DNA of 64,000 bases from Bradyrhizobium prioriisuperbiae (GTDB lineage Bacteria > Pseudomonadota > Alphaproteobacteria > Rhizobiales > Xanthobacteraceae): positions 806,001 through 870,000 of the forward strand of contig NZ_CP135921.1 of NCBI RefSeq assembly GCF_032397745.1. The letters are read 5' to 3'. The notes below the pieces were generated by a model. The model was given only the letters and a program-made list of their open reading frames with translations, had not been told where the DNA came from and did not search any database. Positions 18,565-28,070 of this stretch are shown here, one piece after another; the first letter of the stretch is position 1, and the number at the start of each line of letters is the position of its first letter. The translations under genes were made by a program, and so were the position numbers.

Positions 18565-21500
18565 ATGGCGTGGCGTGACGACAAGGCGCGGGCCACCCTG
18601 ATTCGCGAGGCTGCGGGAAGCATTCGACCGGGCAAGGCACCCCGGCCCTTCGCCGAACTTCTGTTCGAGCACACCAACAGCGAGGACCTCGCCAATTACG
18701 ACCCGGCCTCCCTGGCCGTCCTGGCCGAACAGGCTTGGGAGCACGTGCAAAGCCGCACGGCGAGCCGTGCCGATATCCGCGTCGTCAATCCCATGATGCC
18801 GGACGGGCGCGAGATTTCCGTGCTTGAAGTTCTCAACGACAACATGCCCTTCCTGTTCGATTCCACCATGGCGGAGCTCGCCGAGCAGGGCATCGAAGTC
18901 ACACTGGTCGCCCACCCGATCATCGCGGTAGAGCGCGACGAGCAAGGCAAGCTGCTGCGCTTCTACGGCGACACGCTGCCGGAGGGGGCAAGGGGCGCGC
19001 GCGAAAGCCTGATCCATTTCCACATTGCGCGGCTGGACGCCGATGCCGACCGCCAGAAGCTGATCGACGGCCTTGCCAAGACGCTCGACGACGTGCGCGC
19101 CTGCGTCACCGACTGGCGAGCGATGCGCGCCCGCGTCGAACAGGCGATCAAGACCTTCAGCTCCAACCCGCCGCCGCTGCCGATCGACGAGGTCGCCGAA
19201 GCCAACCAATTCCTGCAATGGCTGTGCGCCGACAATTTCACCTTCCTTGGTCTGCGCGAGTATCGCTTCTCGTCGGTCGACGGCGCGTCGGACGACGTCA
19301 GCACCGGCGAAGGCCTGGGCATCCTGTCGGACCCCGATGTGAAAGTTCTGCGCCGTGGCACCGACATGGTGGTGATGACATCGGAAATCCGCGAGTTCAT
19401 GCGCGAGCCGACCGTCCTGATGGTGGTCAAGGCCAATGTGAGCAGCCGTGTTCATCGCCGCGTCCGCATGGATTATGTCGGCATCAAACTCTATGCGCCC
19501 GATGGCCGGCTGGAGGGTGAATTGCGCGTCGTCGGCCTGTTCACCTCGGGCGCCTACACCCGTTCGGCGCGGCAGATCCCCCATGTCCGCCACAAGGTGG
19601 CGCAGGTGCTGCAGCGCGCCGGCTTCGACCCGAACAGTCATTCGGGCAAGGCGCTGATGCATATTCTGGAAGAGTATCCGCGCGACGAACTGTTCCAGAT
19701 CGATGCGGAAACGCTCTACAATTTCGTCATGGAAATCCTGCTGCTGTATGAGCGTCCCCGTGTACGGGCGCTGGCAAGGGCTGACAAATTCGACCGCTTC
19801 GTCTCCATCCTGGTCTTTATTCCGCGCGAAAAATACGACACCGATGTGCGCACGCGTGTCGCGGCCTACCTCGCGCAGATATACAAGGGGACCCTGTCAG
19901 CTTCCTATGCCTCCTTCCCCGAGGGATCGCTTGCGCGCGTCCACTACATCATCGGGCGTTATGAGGGAAAAACACCGGTCATCGAGCGCGCGACGCTGGA
20001 GGCGGAGATCAGCGCCATTGCCGCGACATGGGGCGACAAGCTGAAGGCAGCGCTTGCCGCATCCACCGACGGCATGCGGGCCCGCATGCTCGCCACCCGC
20101 TATGCACAAGCCTTCACCGGCGGCTATACCGAAGCCTTCGGCACCGCGCAGGCGATCGCCGATATCACGACAATCGAAAAGCTGACCCCGGCACATCCGG
20201 TGGCGATTTCGGTTCACCAGATCGAGGGCGAAACCGATCCGGCGCGCTTCGGCCTCAAGGTGTTCTCGCACGGCGTTCCCTTGTCGCTGTCCTACCGGGT
20301 CCCGGTGATCGAAAATCACGGCCTGCGCGTGGTCAACGAACGCACCTATCAGGTCGTGCCTCGCGCCATGCCGGCGCCGGCGCCGGTATGGCTGCATGAC
20401 ATGATCATCGAGGCGAGCGACGGCAAGCCGATCGAGATCAGCACGGAGTTCAGCCGGCGCCTGGAAACCTCGATCATGGCGGTGGTCAATGATCGCGCCG
20501 AATCCGACGGATACAACGGCCTTGTGCTGCGCACGGCCCTGGGCTGGCGTGAAGTTGCGACCATCAGGGCGCTTTCCCGCTACCTGCACCAGATCCGCGC
20601 CCCGTTCAGCCAGGATTACATGTGGGGGACCCTGCGCAGGAACACCGCGATCACCGCCAGCATGGTGGCCCTGTTCCGCGCCCGCCTCGACCCGCACCTC
20701 GCCAGCACGGATGCCGAGCGTTCGGCGCGCGAGACGAGCCTGCTTGCGGAGATCGAGGAGCAGCTCCAATCCGTCACCTCGCTCGACGAGGACCGCATTC
20801 TCCGCCGCTTCACCAATCTGGTGCTGGCCACCATCCGCACCAATCTGTGGCAGGTCGGCGAGGACGGACATCCACGTTCGGTGATTTCGTTCAAGTTCGA
20901 TGCGCACAAGATCGAGGACCTGCCGGCGCCGCGGCCGCTCTATGAAATCTTCGTCCATTCTCCCCGCGTCGAAGGCATTCATCTGCGCTTCGGCAAGGTG
21001 GCGCGCGGCGGCTTGCGCTGGTCTGACCGGCCGCAGGACTTCCGCACCGAGATCCTCGGCTTGGTCAAGGCACAGCAAGTCAAGAATGCCGTGATCGTGC
21101 CGGTCGGCGCCAAAGGCGGTTTCGTGCCCAAACGCCTGCCGCCGCCTTCCAATCGGGACGCCTGGATGGCGGAGGGCACCGAAGCCTATCGCATCTTCAT
21201 CCGTTCGCTGCTCGAGCTCACCGACAATCTCGATGGCGACGCCATCGTGCCGCCGGACAACACCGTGCGGCACGACGGCGACGATCCCTATCTCGTCGTT
21301 GCGGCCGACAAGGGCACGGCCACCTTTTCCGACATCGCCAACGCGATCTCGGCCGAGAAGGGCCATTGGCTCGGCGATGCTTTCGCCTCCGGCGGCAGCC
21401 AGGGCTACGACCACAAGAAGATGGGCATCACCGCGCGCGGCGCCTGGGAAGCGGTCAAACGCCATTTCCGCGAGCTCGGCACCGACATCCAGACCATGCC

Positions 21501-23385
21501 GTTCATCGCGGCCGGCGTCGGCGACATGTCCGGCGACGTGTTCGGCAACGGCATGTTGCTGTCGCCGGCGACCAGGCTGGTCGCCGCCTTCGATCACCGC
21601 GACATCTTTATCGATCCCTCGCCCGATCCGGCCACCAGCCATGCTGAGCGCTTGCGCATGTTCAACCTGCCGCGGTCGAGCTGGCAGGACTACAACAAGA
21701 CGCTGATCTCGCAAGGCGGCGGCGTGTTCTCAAGATCGCTTAAGGCGATCCCGCTCGCGCCAGAGGTGCGGGCCCTGCTCGATCTCGACAAGCCGCAGGC
21801 CACTCCGTTTGAGGTGATGACGGCGATCCTCAAGGCGCGCGTCGACCTGCTCTGGTTCGGCGGCATCGGCACCTACATCCGCGCGTCCGCGGAAAGCGAC
21901 GACCAGGCCGGCGACCGCGCCAACGATCCGATCCGTATCACGGGCAATGATATCCGCGCCCGGGTGATCGGCGAAGGCGCCAATCTCGGCGCAACCCAGC
22001 GTGGCCGGATCGAAGCGGCGCAGAAAGGCATCAAGCTCAACACCGACGCCATCGACAATTCGGCCGGGGTCAACACCTCCGACGTCGAGGTCAATATCAA
22101 GATCGCGCTGGCGCGCCCCGAGCGCGAGGGACGTCTCAGTCCGAGCGACCGCAACAGCCTGCTTGCCGTGATGACCGACGAGGTCGGCACACTGGTGCTG
22201 CGCAACAACTATCTGCAGACGCTGGCGCTGTCGCTGGCTGAGCGCAAGGGTGTGGCCGAGACCGGCTTCCTCGCACGCCTGATGCAGTCCCTCGAGCAGC
22301 GCAATCTCCTCAGCCGCGCCGTGGAGTTCCTGCCGGACGATGCGGCACTCACCGAGCGCACCCGGCGTGGCCAGTTCCTGACGCGACCAGAGCTTGCCGT
22401 GCTGCTCGCTTATGCCAAGCTGACCCTCTACGATGACCTGCTCCAGACCAGCGTGCCGGACGATCCCTATCTCGCCCGCGAACTGTCCCAGTATTTCCCG
22501 CGCGAGCTTCAGGACAAATTCCCGACATCGGTGGAATTTCATCGCCTTCGCCGCGAGATCATCTCGACCAATCTCGCCAATGCCGTGATCAATCGCGGCG
22601 GTCCGGCCTGCATCGTGCGCCTGATCGACGAGACCGATGCCGACATTCCCACCATCGTCATGGCGTTCGTGGCGGTGGATGAATCCTACGGCCTCCAGCA
22701 CCTCAACGACGCGATCGACGCGCTCGACACCCGGATCGACGGGCAACTGCAGCTCGGCCTTTACGCGGCACTTCAGGATCTCCTGCTCTCCCGCATGGTC
22801 TGGTTTGTGCGCAATGTCGATTTCAAAGCCGGTCTGGAAGCGGTCGTTGCGCGCTTTGGACCCGCCATCCGTCAGATTGCCGCCGGGCTTGACCGGACCT
22901 TGCCGGAAGACTTGCAGGCCGGGCGCAGCAAGCGCCGCCAGGAGCTGATCGATGCACGCGTCCCCGCCGACCTCGCCGGCGAACTCGCCGATCTCGATGC
23001 CCTGACCTCAGCGCCCGACATCGTCACCGTCGCGGAGCGCAGCAATCGCGCCATCGGCGACACCGCCATGACTTTTTTCGCTGCCGAGGCCAATTTCCGC
23101 CTCGACCGCATCATCGCTGCGGCCCGCAGCGTGCCGGCGAATGATTATTTCGAACGCCTCGCCATCGACCGCGCCGGCGACCAGATCGCCGCCTCTGAGC
23201 GAAAACTGGTTGCCGACATGCTGGCCGCCGGCCAGTCCGGCCAGGAGGCCGTCGAGAGCTGGCTCGCGGCTCATCCCGAAGCGACCCGCATCCGCCGCTC
23301 GGTGGAGCAGATCGCCGCCAGCGGCTTGACGCTCGCCAAGCTGACGGTGGCCGCGAATTTGCTGGGGGATCTGGTGAAGGGCTAA
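18565..23385 (+). CDS. NAD-specific glutamate dehydrogenase, 180-kDa (GdhB/GDH2) type
   Basis: The 1606-residue protein matches the large-type NAD-GDH found in Streptomyces, Pseudomonas and alphaproteobacteria. A long regulatory N-terminal region is followed by the catalytic core with RGGLRWSDRPQDFRTEILGL, GAKGGFVPKRLP (substrate Lys), TFSDIANAIS, AAGVGDMSGDVFGNGML and the NAD-binding GEGANLGATQRGR. It deaminates glutamate to 2-oxoglutarate and ammonium. The ATG at 18565 follows a GGAGGG RBS. Allosteric control is usual for the family. The gene stands alone, followed by hairpin repeats. Confidence 0.95.
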   Translation: MAWRDDKARATLIREAAGSIRPGKAPRPFAELLFEHTNSEDLANYDPASLAVLAEQAWEHVQSRTASRADIRVVNPMMPDGREISVLEVLNDNMPFLFDSTMAELAEQGIEVTLVAHPIIAVERDEQGKLLRFYGDTLPEGARGARESLIHFHIARLDADADRQKLIDGLAKTLDDVRACVTDWRAMRARVEQAIKTFSSNPPPLPIDEVAEANQFLQWLCADNFTFLGLREYRFSSVDGASDDVSTGEGLGILSDPDVKVLRRGTDMVVMTSEIREFMREPTVLMVVKANVSSRVHRRVRMDYVGIKLYAPDGRLEGELRVVGLFTSGAYTRSARQIPHVRHKVAQVLQRAGFDPNSHSGKALMHILEEYPRDELFQIDAETLYNFVMEILLLYERPRVRALARADKFDRFVSILVFIPREKYDTDVRTRVAAYLAQIYKGTLSASYASFPEGSLARVHYIIGRYEGKTPVIERATLEAEISAIAATWGDKLKAALAASTDGMRARMLATRYAQAFTGGYTEAFGTAQAIADITTIEKLTPAHPVAISVHQIEGETDPARFGLKVFSHGVPLSLSYRVPVIENHGLRVVNERTYQVVPRAMPAPAPVWLHDMIIEASDGKPIEISTEFSRRLETSIMAVVNDRAESDGYNGLVLRTALGWREVATIRALSRYLHQIRAPFSQDYMWGTLRRNTAITASMVALFRARLDPHLASTDAERSARETSLLAEIEEQLQSVTSLDEDRILRRFTNLVLATIRTNLWQVGEDGHPRSVISFKFDAHKIEDLPAPRPLYEIFVHSPRVEGIHLRFGKVARGGLRWSDRPQDFRTEILGLVKAQQVKNAVIVPVGAKGGFVPKRLPPPSNRDAWMAEGTEAYRIFIRSLLELTDNLDGDAIVPPDNTVRHDGDDPYLVVAADKGTATFSDIANAISAEKGHWLGDAFASGGSQGYDHKKMGITARGAWEAVKRHFRELGTDIQTMPFIAAGVGDMSGDVFGNGMLLSPATRLVAAFDHRDIFIDPSPDPATSHAERLRMFNLPRSSWQDYNKTLISQGGGVFSRSLKAIPLAPEVRALLDLDKPQATPFEVMTAILKARVDLLWFGGIGTYIRASAESDDQAGDRANDPIRITGNDIRARVIGEGANLGATQRGRIEAAQKGIKLNTDAIDNSAGVNTSDVEVNIKIALARPEREGRLSPSDRNSLLAVMTDEVGTLVLRNNYLQTLALSLAERKGVAETGFLARLMQSLEQRNLLSRAVEFLPDDAALTERTRRGQFLTRPELAVLLAYAKLTLYDDLLQTSVPDDPYLARELSQYFPRELQDKFPTSVEFHRLRREIISTNLANAVINRGGPACIVRLIDETDADIPTIVMAFVAVDESYGLQHLNDAIDALDTRIDGQLQLGLYAALQDLLLSRMVWFVRNVDFKAGLEAVVARFGPAIRQIAAGLDRTLPEDLQAGRSKRRQELIDARVPADLAGELADLDALTSAPDIVTVAERSNRAIGDTAMTFFAAEANFRLDRIIAAARSVPANDYFERLAIDRAGDQIAASERKLVADMLAAGQSGQEAVESWLAAHPEATRIRRSVEQIAASGLTLAKLTVAANLLGDLVKG

Positions 23386-23497
23386 AGAAATCCCCTCAGA
23401 TTTTTAAGCTGATGTTAAGAATGTCAAAGCCTCGCGACGACCAGCGCGAACCTCCATGTTATGAAAAACGACCGCCGACAGGCGACGGCCCGAGAGA

Positions 23498-23576
23498 CGA
23501 GTACCGCCGATCTGAAGTTCCTGCACCACTTGCCGCCAACTCATCCCAGGAACTTCAGATCGAAAAGCGGTACTCG
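23498..23576. repeat. Imperfect inverted repeat (hairpin 1)
   Basis: The arms CGAGTACCGCCGATCTGAAG...CCTG (23498-23523) and CAGG...CTTCAGATCGAAAAGCGGTACTCG (23547-23576) are inverted copies with a few mismatches and a loop of about 23 bases. It lies after the glutamate dehydrogenase gene and may act in mRNA 3'-end stability or be a palindromic intergenic element. Confidence 0.8.
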
Positions 23577-23589
23577 AATCATAAATTTG

Positions 23590-23666
23590 CTAGTGCCCCT
23601 GATGCATCCGAAGTTCGTGTCAGAGAGTGCGTCGATGTATCACGAACTTCGGATGCGGGGCACTAG
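23590..23666. repeat. Imperfect inverted repeat (hairpin 2)
   Basis: The arms at 23590-23619 and 23641-23666 (CTAGTGCCCC...GCATCCGAAGTTCGTG and its complement) form a long hairpin with a loop of about 21 bases. The inner arm shares the core GA(T/A)C(T/C)GAAGTTC(C/G)TG with hairpin 1, so the two probably derive from one family of palindromic elements. Confidence 0.8.
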
Positions 23667-23668
23667 TG

Positions 23669-24007
23669 ATGACGATTTGGTCTGCGGCAGAACGCGGTGG
23701 TTTGAGAGCCGACGCGCTGGAGTCTTGCGTACCATTATCTTACGCACCATGTGACGCGCGTCCCGGCGCGCCCAGCCGCACGGTAATCGCGCGGGTCGCG
23801 GACGTCGATGAAGATGCGCTCTTCGCATTGCTGAAGGAGGGCCCTTTCGATCGCGGCGCCACAAAGATACCCACCTTCACCGAATCCCGCCTGCAACCCG
23901 AACCGATGAAGGCACCTGCCGATCTCGCGCCCCTCGAGCCGCAGAGGATCCTGCTTGCAATCGCCGCGGCCACGATCCTGAGCGCTTCCTTGCTCCTTCT
24001 CCCGTAA
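23669..24007 (+). CDS. Possible small membrane-anchored protein, doubtful
   Basis: A 112-residue frame starting inside the end of hairpin 2. The only notable feature is a C-terminal hydrophobic stretch (ILLAIAAATILSASLLLLP) just before the stop, compatible with a tail anchor. No RBS or family is recognised. It ends 4 bases before the UPF0158 gene, which is the main reason to list it. Arg/Ala/Pro bias could equally be chance in GC-rich DNA. Confidence 0.3.
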   Translation: MTIWSAAERGGLRADALESCVPLSYAPCDARPGAPSRTVIARVADVDEDALFALLKEGPFDRGATKIPTFTESRLQPEPMKAPADLAPLEPQRILLAIAAATILSASLLLLP

Positions 24008-24011
24008 GCCA

Positions 24012-24443
24012 ATGCCCGTCAGCTTCGCCGACATTCTCGATGCCTTTGAATTCGCCAACACGGACAGCAGCCTCGGCGACTATCATGCCGTTGTCTGCAG
24101 GCAGACGGGCAAGATCTATACATATGCCGAGGGTTCCGATCTGGAGGAGTTCAATGATGAACTCCCCGACGATATCGAAGACGAAGAGAAATACATTGCG
24201 ATCCCCGACAAGAAGGAACTCGGTCTTGGCAAGCCACTTGCGCTGAATTTTGCGCGCGAGCATCTACCGAACGACTTCGACGAGGTGCGATACATCTTCA
24301 GCAAGAGGGGCGCCTACCGGAAATTCAGAACCTTGCTGGAGAAACGACACTCCGTTGATCTCTGGTACGCCTTCGAAGCGAAGGCGAAGGAACAGGCCTT
24401 GCGCGACTGGTGCAATCTCAACGAGATCGCGGTTGTCGATTGA
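24012..24443 (+). CDS. UPF0158 family protein
   Basis: The 143-residue acidic protein shows the UPF0158 pattern: an N-terminal segment LDAFEFANTDS, a strand pair with AVVCRQTGKIYTYAEG, an acidic loop of Asp/Glu, KYIAIPDKKELGLG near residue 60, and a C-terminal SKRGAYRKFRTLLEKR...WYAFEAKAKEQALRDWC. The function of the family is unknown. The protein has no signal peptide and is presumably cytoplasmic. It is convergent with the CobW-type gene. Confidence 0.88.
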   Translation: MPVSFADILDAFEFANTDSSLGDYHAVVCRQTGKIYTYAEGSDLEEFNDELPDDIEDEEKYIAIPDKKELGLGKPLALNFAREHLPNDFDEVRYIFSKRGAYRKFRTLLEKRHSVDLWYAFEAKAKEQALRDWCNLNEIAVVD

Positions 24444-24486
24444 TCGCCACCTCCGACTTTCGGTAAGCCGCTGCGCAGCGGCAGGG

Positions 24487-25407
24487 TCATATCGCGTCCA
24501 TAGTCCTGTTGATCTCCGCCGTTGAGAGCACCCCGATCTCGGCAATGAAAACGATCCGCGCACGCGGCACGCCGTCCGGCAGCGCGCCACCCGGTGTCAG
24601 TGTCGCACGACCGCCTGCGAGCTGAAACACCATCATCCGCCCAGGCTGCTCCACCGTCTCGAACAATCCCTTTGCGCGGGCGAGTTTTGGTGCGAGCCGG
24701 CTGATCGCTTGCTGCAATCGCGGCAGCGACACCGGCCGCTGCGAGGTCCAGCTCAGGGTCTCGAACCGGTCGACCACCGGTCGTCGCGGCTCCACCGGCC
24801 GCGGCGCCGACATGCGCTCCGCATCGAGCGGGAACACCAGCACGGACGAGACTTCACCTTGCAGCGCGTCGACGACAACAGCGGTCGGGCGTTGCGCCCG
24901 AACGGCCTCGCGCAGTTGCGCGTGGGTTGCCGCGTCCACAAGGTCCACCTTGCTCAAGGCGACCACGTCGGCCGCACGCAGCTGGGATCGCAACAGGGCG
25001 TCATCATTCAATGTTGGCGCCGGTGTCGTCGCGTCGACCACGCACAGCACGGTATCGAGCGGCGCCTCCTGCCAGATCATCGGATCCATCAGGTTGCGCA
25101 CGATATCCGCAGGGTCCGCGATCCCGCTGGTTTCGATCACGATGAATTCGGGCCGCGGGTCGCGCCGCAGCAGGGCGGCGAGCGTGCGCAGGAGATCGCC
25201 TTCGAGCGTGCAGCAGATGCAACCGTTACCGAGGCTGACCACGCCATCGCTGGCGCCGGCGATCAGCTCCGCATCGATGTTGATGGCGCCGAAATCATTG
25301 ACCACGGCAGCAATGCGCCGTCCCTCCGCATGCGCCAGCAAATGATTGACGACCGTGGTCTTGCCGGCGCCGAGGAAGCCGGTCACCAGCAGGATCGGGA
25401 CGGGCAC
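24487..25407 (-). CDS. CobW/COG0523-type G3E GTPase
   Basis: The 306-residue P-loop GTPase carries Walker A GFLGAGKTT (residues 10-18), the metal-binding CxCC motif in GNGCICCTLEGDLL near residue 65, ETSGIADP (Walker B region), the guanine-specificity SKVD and a short CobW C-terminal domain. Such proteins are metallochaperones or insertases for Zn, Co or other metals. The stop of the upstream amidohydrolase lies 2 bases away. This links the pair: the GTPase may supply metal to the metal-dependent deacylase. No Zur site was found. Confidence 0.9.
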   Translation of the reverse strand: MPVPILLVTGFLGAGKTTVVNHLLAHAEGRRIAAVVNDFGAINIDAELIAGASDGVVSLGNGCICCTLEGDLLRTLAALLRRDPRPEFIVIETSGIADPADIVRNLMDPMIWQEAPLDTVLCVVDATTPAPTLNDDALLRSQLRAADVVALSKVDLVDAATHAQLREAVRAQRPTAVVVDALQGEVSSVLVFPLDAERMSAPRPVEPRRPVVDRFETLSWTSQRPVSLPRLQQAISRLAPKLARAKGLFETVEQPGRMMVFQLAGGRATLTPGGALPDGVPRARIVFIAEIGVLSTAEINRTMDAI

Positions 25408-25409
25408 GA

Positions 25410-26897
25410 TCAGCTCTCAGTGACGGGCCGGCGCACCGGCCGGCCCGGCCGCGCCGCCACATCCAGCACGCCGTCGGTGATCAGCGGCTGGCCGCTCACG
25501 ATCAGATGCCGCACGCCCTCCGAGGGGCGATTCATCGCCGAGAACGTCGCGCGGTCGGTCAGCGCCTCGAAATCGAACACCACAATGTCGGCATCCGCGC
25601 CCGGCTGCAGCCGGCCCTTGGCGCGCATGGCGGGCGTGCTCGCGGACAGGATTTCTGCCGGGATCAGCGCGCATTTGCGGACACCTTCCAGCAGCGACAG
25701 CGTACGGCGCTCGCGCACCCACTCGCGGATGAAACGGGTGAAGCAGCCGGCGGAGCGCGGATGCGAGGTGGCGTCGTCGGGCAGCGGCCAGGCGTCGCCG
25801 GTGTAGGGCTTGCCGTCCGACGTCCAGGGCATTGCATCGGACGCGATCGCGCCGCCGGGATACAGCACCGCCATGTCGAGGAGATCGCGATGGTGCGGAT
25901 TGTTCTCGGTGTCCAGCACATGCCACAGCACCAGCGTGGAAGGCTCCTCCTTCTGCGCCGCCAGCAACTCCTCCCGATCGCGGAAACGCCGCCCATCGGT
26001 CACCCGCTGCACGGAGTCATAACCGGTGCCATTGCGGGCCTCGAACTCGGGATCGCTGAAGAAGGCCGCGGCCAGCACGGTCGAGCCGGTGCCGTAGGGA
26101 TAGGCCTCAATGGTGATCGGCAGGCCCTGGGCCTGCGCCTTTTCAATCAGCGCCACGCAACGTTCGATGTCCGTCTTGCTGGACGAGTTGAAGTGGCAGA
26201 TATGCATGTGCGCGCCGGTGGCGCCCGCATAACCGATCAGGCGGATATAGGCCTCGGCCGCACTTTCAGGGTCGATGCGGGACATGTAGGCGACATGGGT
26301 GAAGGTCGCGACATTCTGCGCGGCCGCCAGTTGGCACACCGCCGTCAGTTCCTGCACGCCGGCGCCCGGCGCATAGGCATTGAGGATGCCGATGCCGATG
26401 CCGCCCTCGTTCAATCCATTGGTTAGGCGATCGAGGATGCCGGCCACCTCCGTATCGCTCGCGACGTTGTCGATCCAGCGGCGATCACGCATGGCATGGC
26501 CGAACGCCTCCAGCGAGCTTTCCGTGTTGGAGCCGGTCATGGCGCCAATGCGCGCAAAGGCCCAGTTGGCGGCGGCGCCATAATTGAGCACGCGTCCCTT
26601 GTCGACCTGGCGTCGATACCAGGATGCGACCGGCAACACACCCGCTTCAAGGTCGAGTGTTGTCGTCACCCCGTCGAACGCCTGCATGCGGTCCGCCGGG
26701 ATCGACTGGCCGTGCGCGTGCAGGTCAATGAAGCCCGGAGACACGACGAGCCCGGTCGCATCGATCACCCGCTCCGCACCGCCGAGGTCGGTGCCGACGG
26801 CGGAGATCTGGCCATCGAGCACCGCCACATCGGCAACGGCGTCCATCCCGCTGGCCGGATCCACCACCCGGCCGCCCTTGATCACCAATCCGCCCAT
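25410..26897 (-). CDS. N-acyl-D-amino-acid deacylase-like amidohydrolase
   Basis: The 495-residue enzyme belongs to the urease-type amidohydrolases of the D-aminoacylase subfamily. It starts with GLVIKGGRVVDPASG and carries metal ligands His60-Ala-His62 (FIDLHAHG), further His near HICHFNSS and a late Asp region (ADADIVVFD). It would hydrolyse N-acyl-D-amino acids or related amides or dipeptides. ATG 26897 was preferred because it gives the family N-terminus; an in-frame extension to 26930 exists. It is closely coupled to the downstream CobW-type GTPase. Confidence 0.88.
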   Translation of the reverse strand: MGGLVIKGGRVVDPASGMDAVADVAVLDGQISAVGTDLGGAERVIDATGLVVSPGFIDLHAHGQSIPADRMQAFDGVTTTLDLEAGVLPVASWYRRQVDKGRVLNYGAAANWAFARIGAMTGSNTESSLEAFGHAMRDRRWIDNVASDTEVAGILDRLTNGLNEGGIGIGILNAYAPGAGVQELTAVCQLAAAQNVATFTHVAYMSRIDPESAAEAYIRLIGYAGATGAHMHICHFNSSSKTDIERCVALIEKAQAQGLPITIEAYPYGTGSTVLAAAFFSDPEFEARNGTGYDSVQRVTDGRRFRDREELLAAQKEEPSTLVLWHVLDTENNPHHRDLLDMAVLYPGGAIASDAMPWTSDGKPYTGDAWPLPDDATSHPRSAGCFTRFIREWVRERRTLSLLEGVRKCALIPAEILSASTPAMRAKGRLQPGADADIVVFDFEALTDRATFSAMNRPSEGVRHLIVSGQPLITDGVLDVAARPGRPVRRPVTES

Positions 26898-27028
26898 CGC
26901 ACCACTCCCGTAAACCTCATCGACTCCCAATAGAGGCAGATTTTCGCAACGACAACCACCTCCGCCGATGCCGATACCTCATGCACAGAGCGGCACACTT
27001 TATTGCGCGGGCATGCTAAATAACCGCC

Positions 27029-27943
27029 ATGTCTCAGATCACGACCTATGACGGGCAGCCACTGCCGTTCGAACAGCTCGCGAAAGCGATCGCGGAACAC
27101 CGGTCGCTTTATGGCCGCGCCAGCGGACTTCGCATTGATCGTGCCGAGCGCGGCGAGGCCTGGTCCAGCCTGCCCTACCAGCCTGTCTTCGTCGGCGACC
27201 TCGAATCCGGCGTGGTCCATGGCGGCGTGGTCACCGCCATGCTCGATGAAAGCTGCGGCATGGCCGTGCAGTTGGCGCTCGACGGCATCAGCGCGATCGC
27301 GACACTCGACTTGCGCATCGATTACCAGAAGCCGGCCAAACCCGGCCTCGCCATCAAGGCGCATGCGATCTGCTATCACGTCACGCGCTCCATCGCCTTC
27401 GTGCGCGCGACCGCGTATCAGGACACTGAGCTGGATCCGGTCGCCACCGCCGCGGCCTGCTTCATGATCGGCGCCAACCGCACCAACATGCTGAGGGACA
27501 GACAGGCGTATGAGGTGCCGGTCCTCGACGCACCCGAGGACGACTCAGGCCCCTTCGCCAACAGTCCGTTCGCACGCTGCTTGGGCATCCGCGTCGCCGA
27601 CGACGGCGTGCTGCACATGCCGTTCTCGCGCAAGATCATCGGCAATCCGGTTCTCCCCGCCATCCATGGCGGCATCACCGGCGCTTTCCTGGAAACAACG
27701 GCCATTATCGGCGTGGCGCGCGAGCTCGGCATTGCAATGACAACGCCACCCAAGCCGATCGGGCTGACTATCAACTATTTGCGTTCGGGACGCGGCATCG
27801 ACAGTTTTGCGACTGTCTCCATCGTCCGGCAAGGACAGCGCATCGTCGCGTTCCAGGCGCAGGCCTGGCAAGACGACGCGACCAAGCCGATCGCGACGGC
27901 GTTCGGGCATTTCAAGCTGCGGAAGATGACGGACAAAGACTAG
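27029..27943 (+). CDS. Double-hotdog PaaI-type acyl-CoA thioesterase
   Basis: The 304-residue protein has two tandem hotdog domains (about 1-150 and 165-300). Each carries the PaaI-type core HGG with a following acidic residue: SGVVHGGVVTAMLDESCG near residue 72 and PAIHGGITGAFLETTA near 213. Members hydrolyse acyl- or aryl-CoA thioesters in the cytoplasm. The ATG at 27029 gives the family start. The gene is divergent from the amidohydrolase, with a 131-base gap. The substrate is unknown. Confidence 0.88.
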   Translation: MSQITTYDGQPLPFEQLAKAIAEHRSLYGRASGLRIDRAERGEAWSSLPYQPVFVGDLESGVVHGGVVTAMLDESCGMAVQLALDGISAIATLDLRIDYQKPAKPGLAIKAHAICYHVTRSIAFVRATAYQDTELDPVATAAACFMIGANRTNMLRDRQAYEVPVLDAPEDDSGPFANSPFARCLGIRVADDGVLHMPFSRKIIGNPVLPAIHGGITGAFLETTAIIGVARELGIAMTTPPKPIGLTINYLRSGRGIDSFATVSIVRQGQRIVAFQAQAWQDDATKPIATAFGHFKLRKMTDKD

Positions 27944-27950
27944 CGCCTTT

Positions 27951-28070
27951 CTCGTTCCGATAGAATCGGAACGACGGCTCTAGATTCTTGTTTTGACGCA
28001 TTTTCTCAGCGCAAACGCTTCGCGTTTGTCGCGGGAGAACCGGTATCTACTTCACTGGAAAACGCTCTAG
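27951..28070. repeat. Intergenic palindromic element, rhizobial type
   Basis: The 120-base block contains a perfect hairpin CGTTCCGAT-AGA-ATCGGAACG (27953-27973), the string CTCTAGATTCTTGTTTTGACG, a second hairpin around GCGCAAACGC-TTC-GCGTTTG (28009-28030), then GAACCGGTATC...CACTGGAAAACGCTCTAG. From memory, near-identical blocks occur in many Bradyrhizobium and Rhodopseudomonas intergenic regions. A copy-number search within the genome would confirm it. Confidence 0.8.

Noticed and set aside
19897..21714. 605-codon minus-strand ORF inside the glutamate dehydrogenase gene
   Set aside because: Antisense shadow of a strongly conserved gene; no RBS or family.
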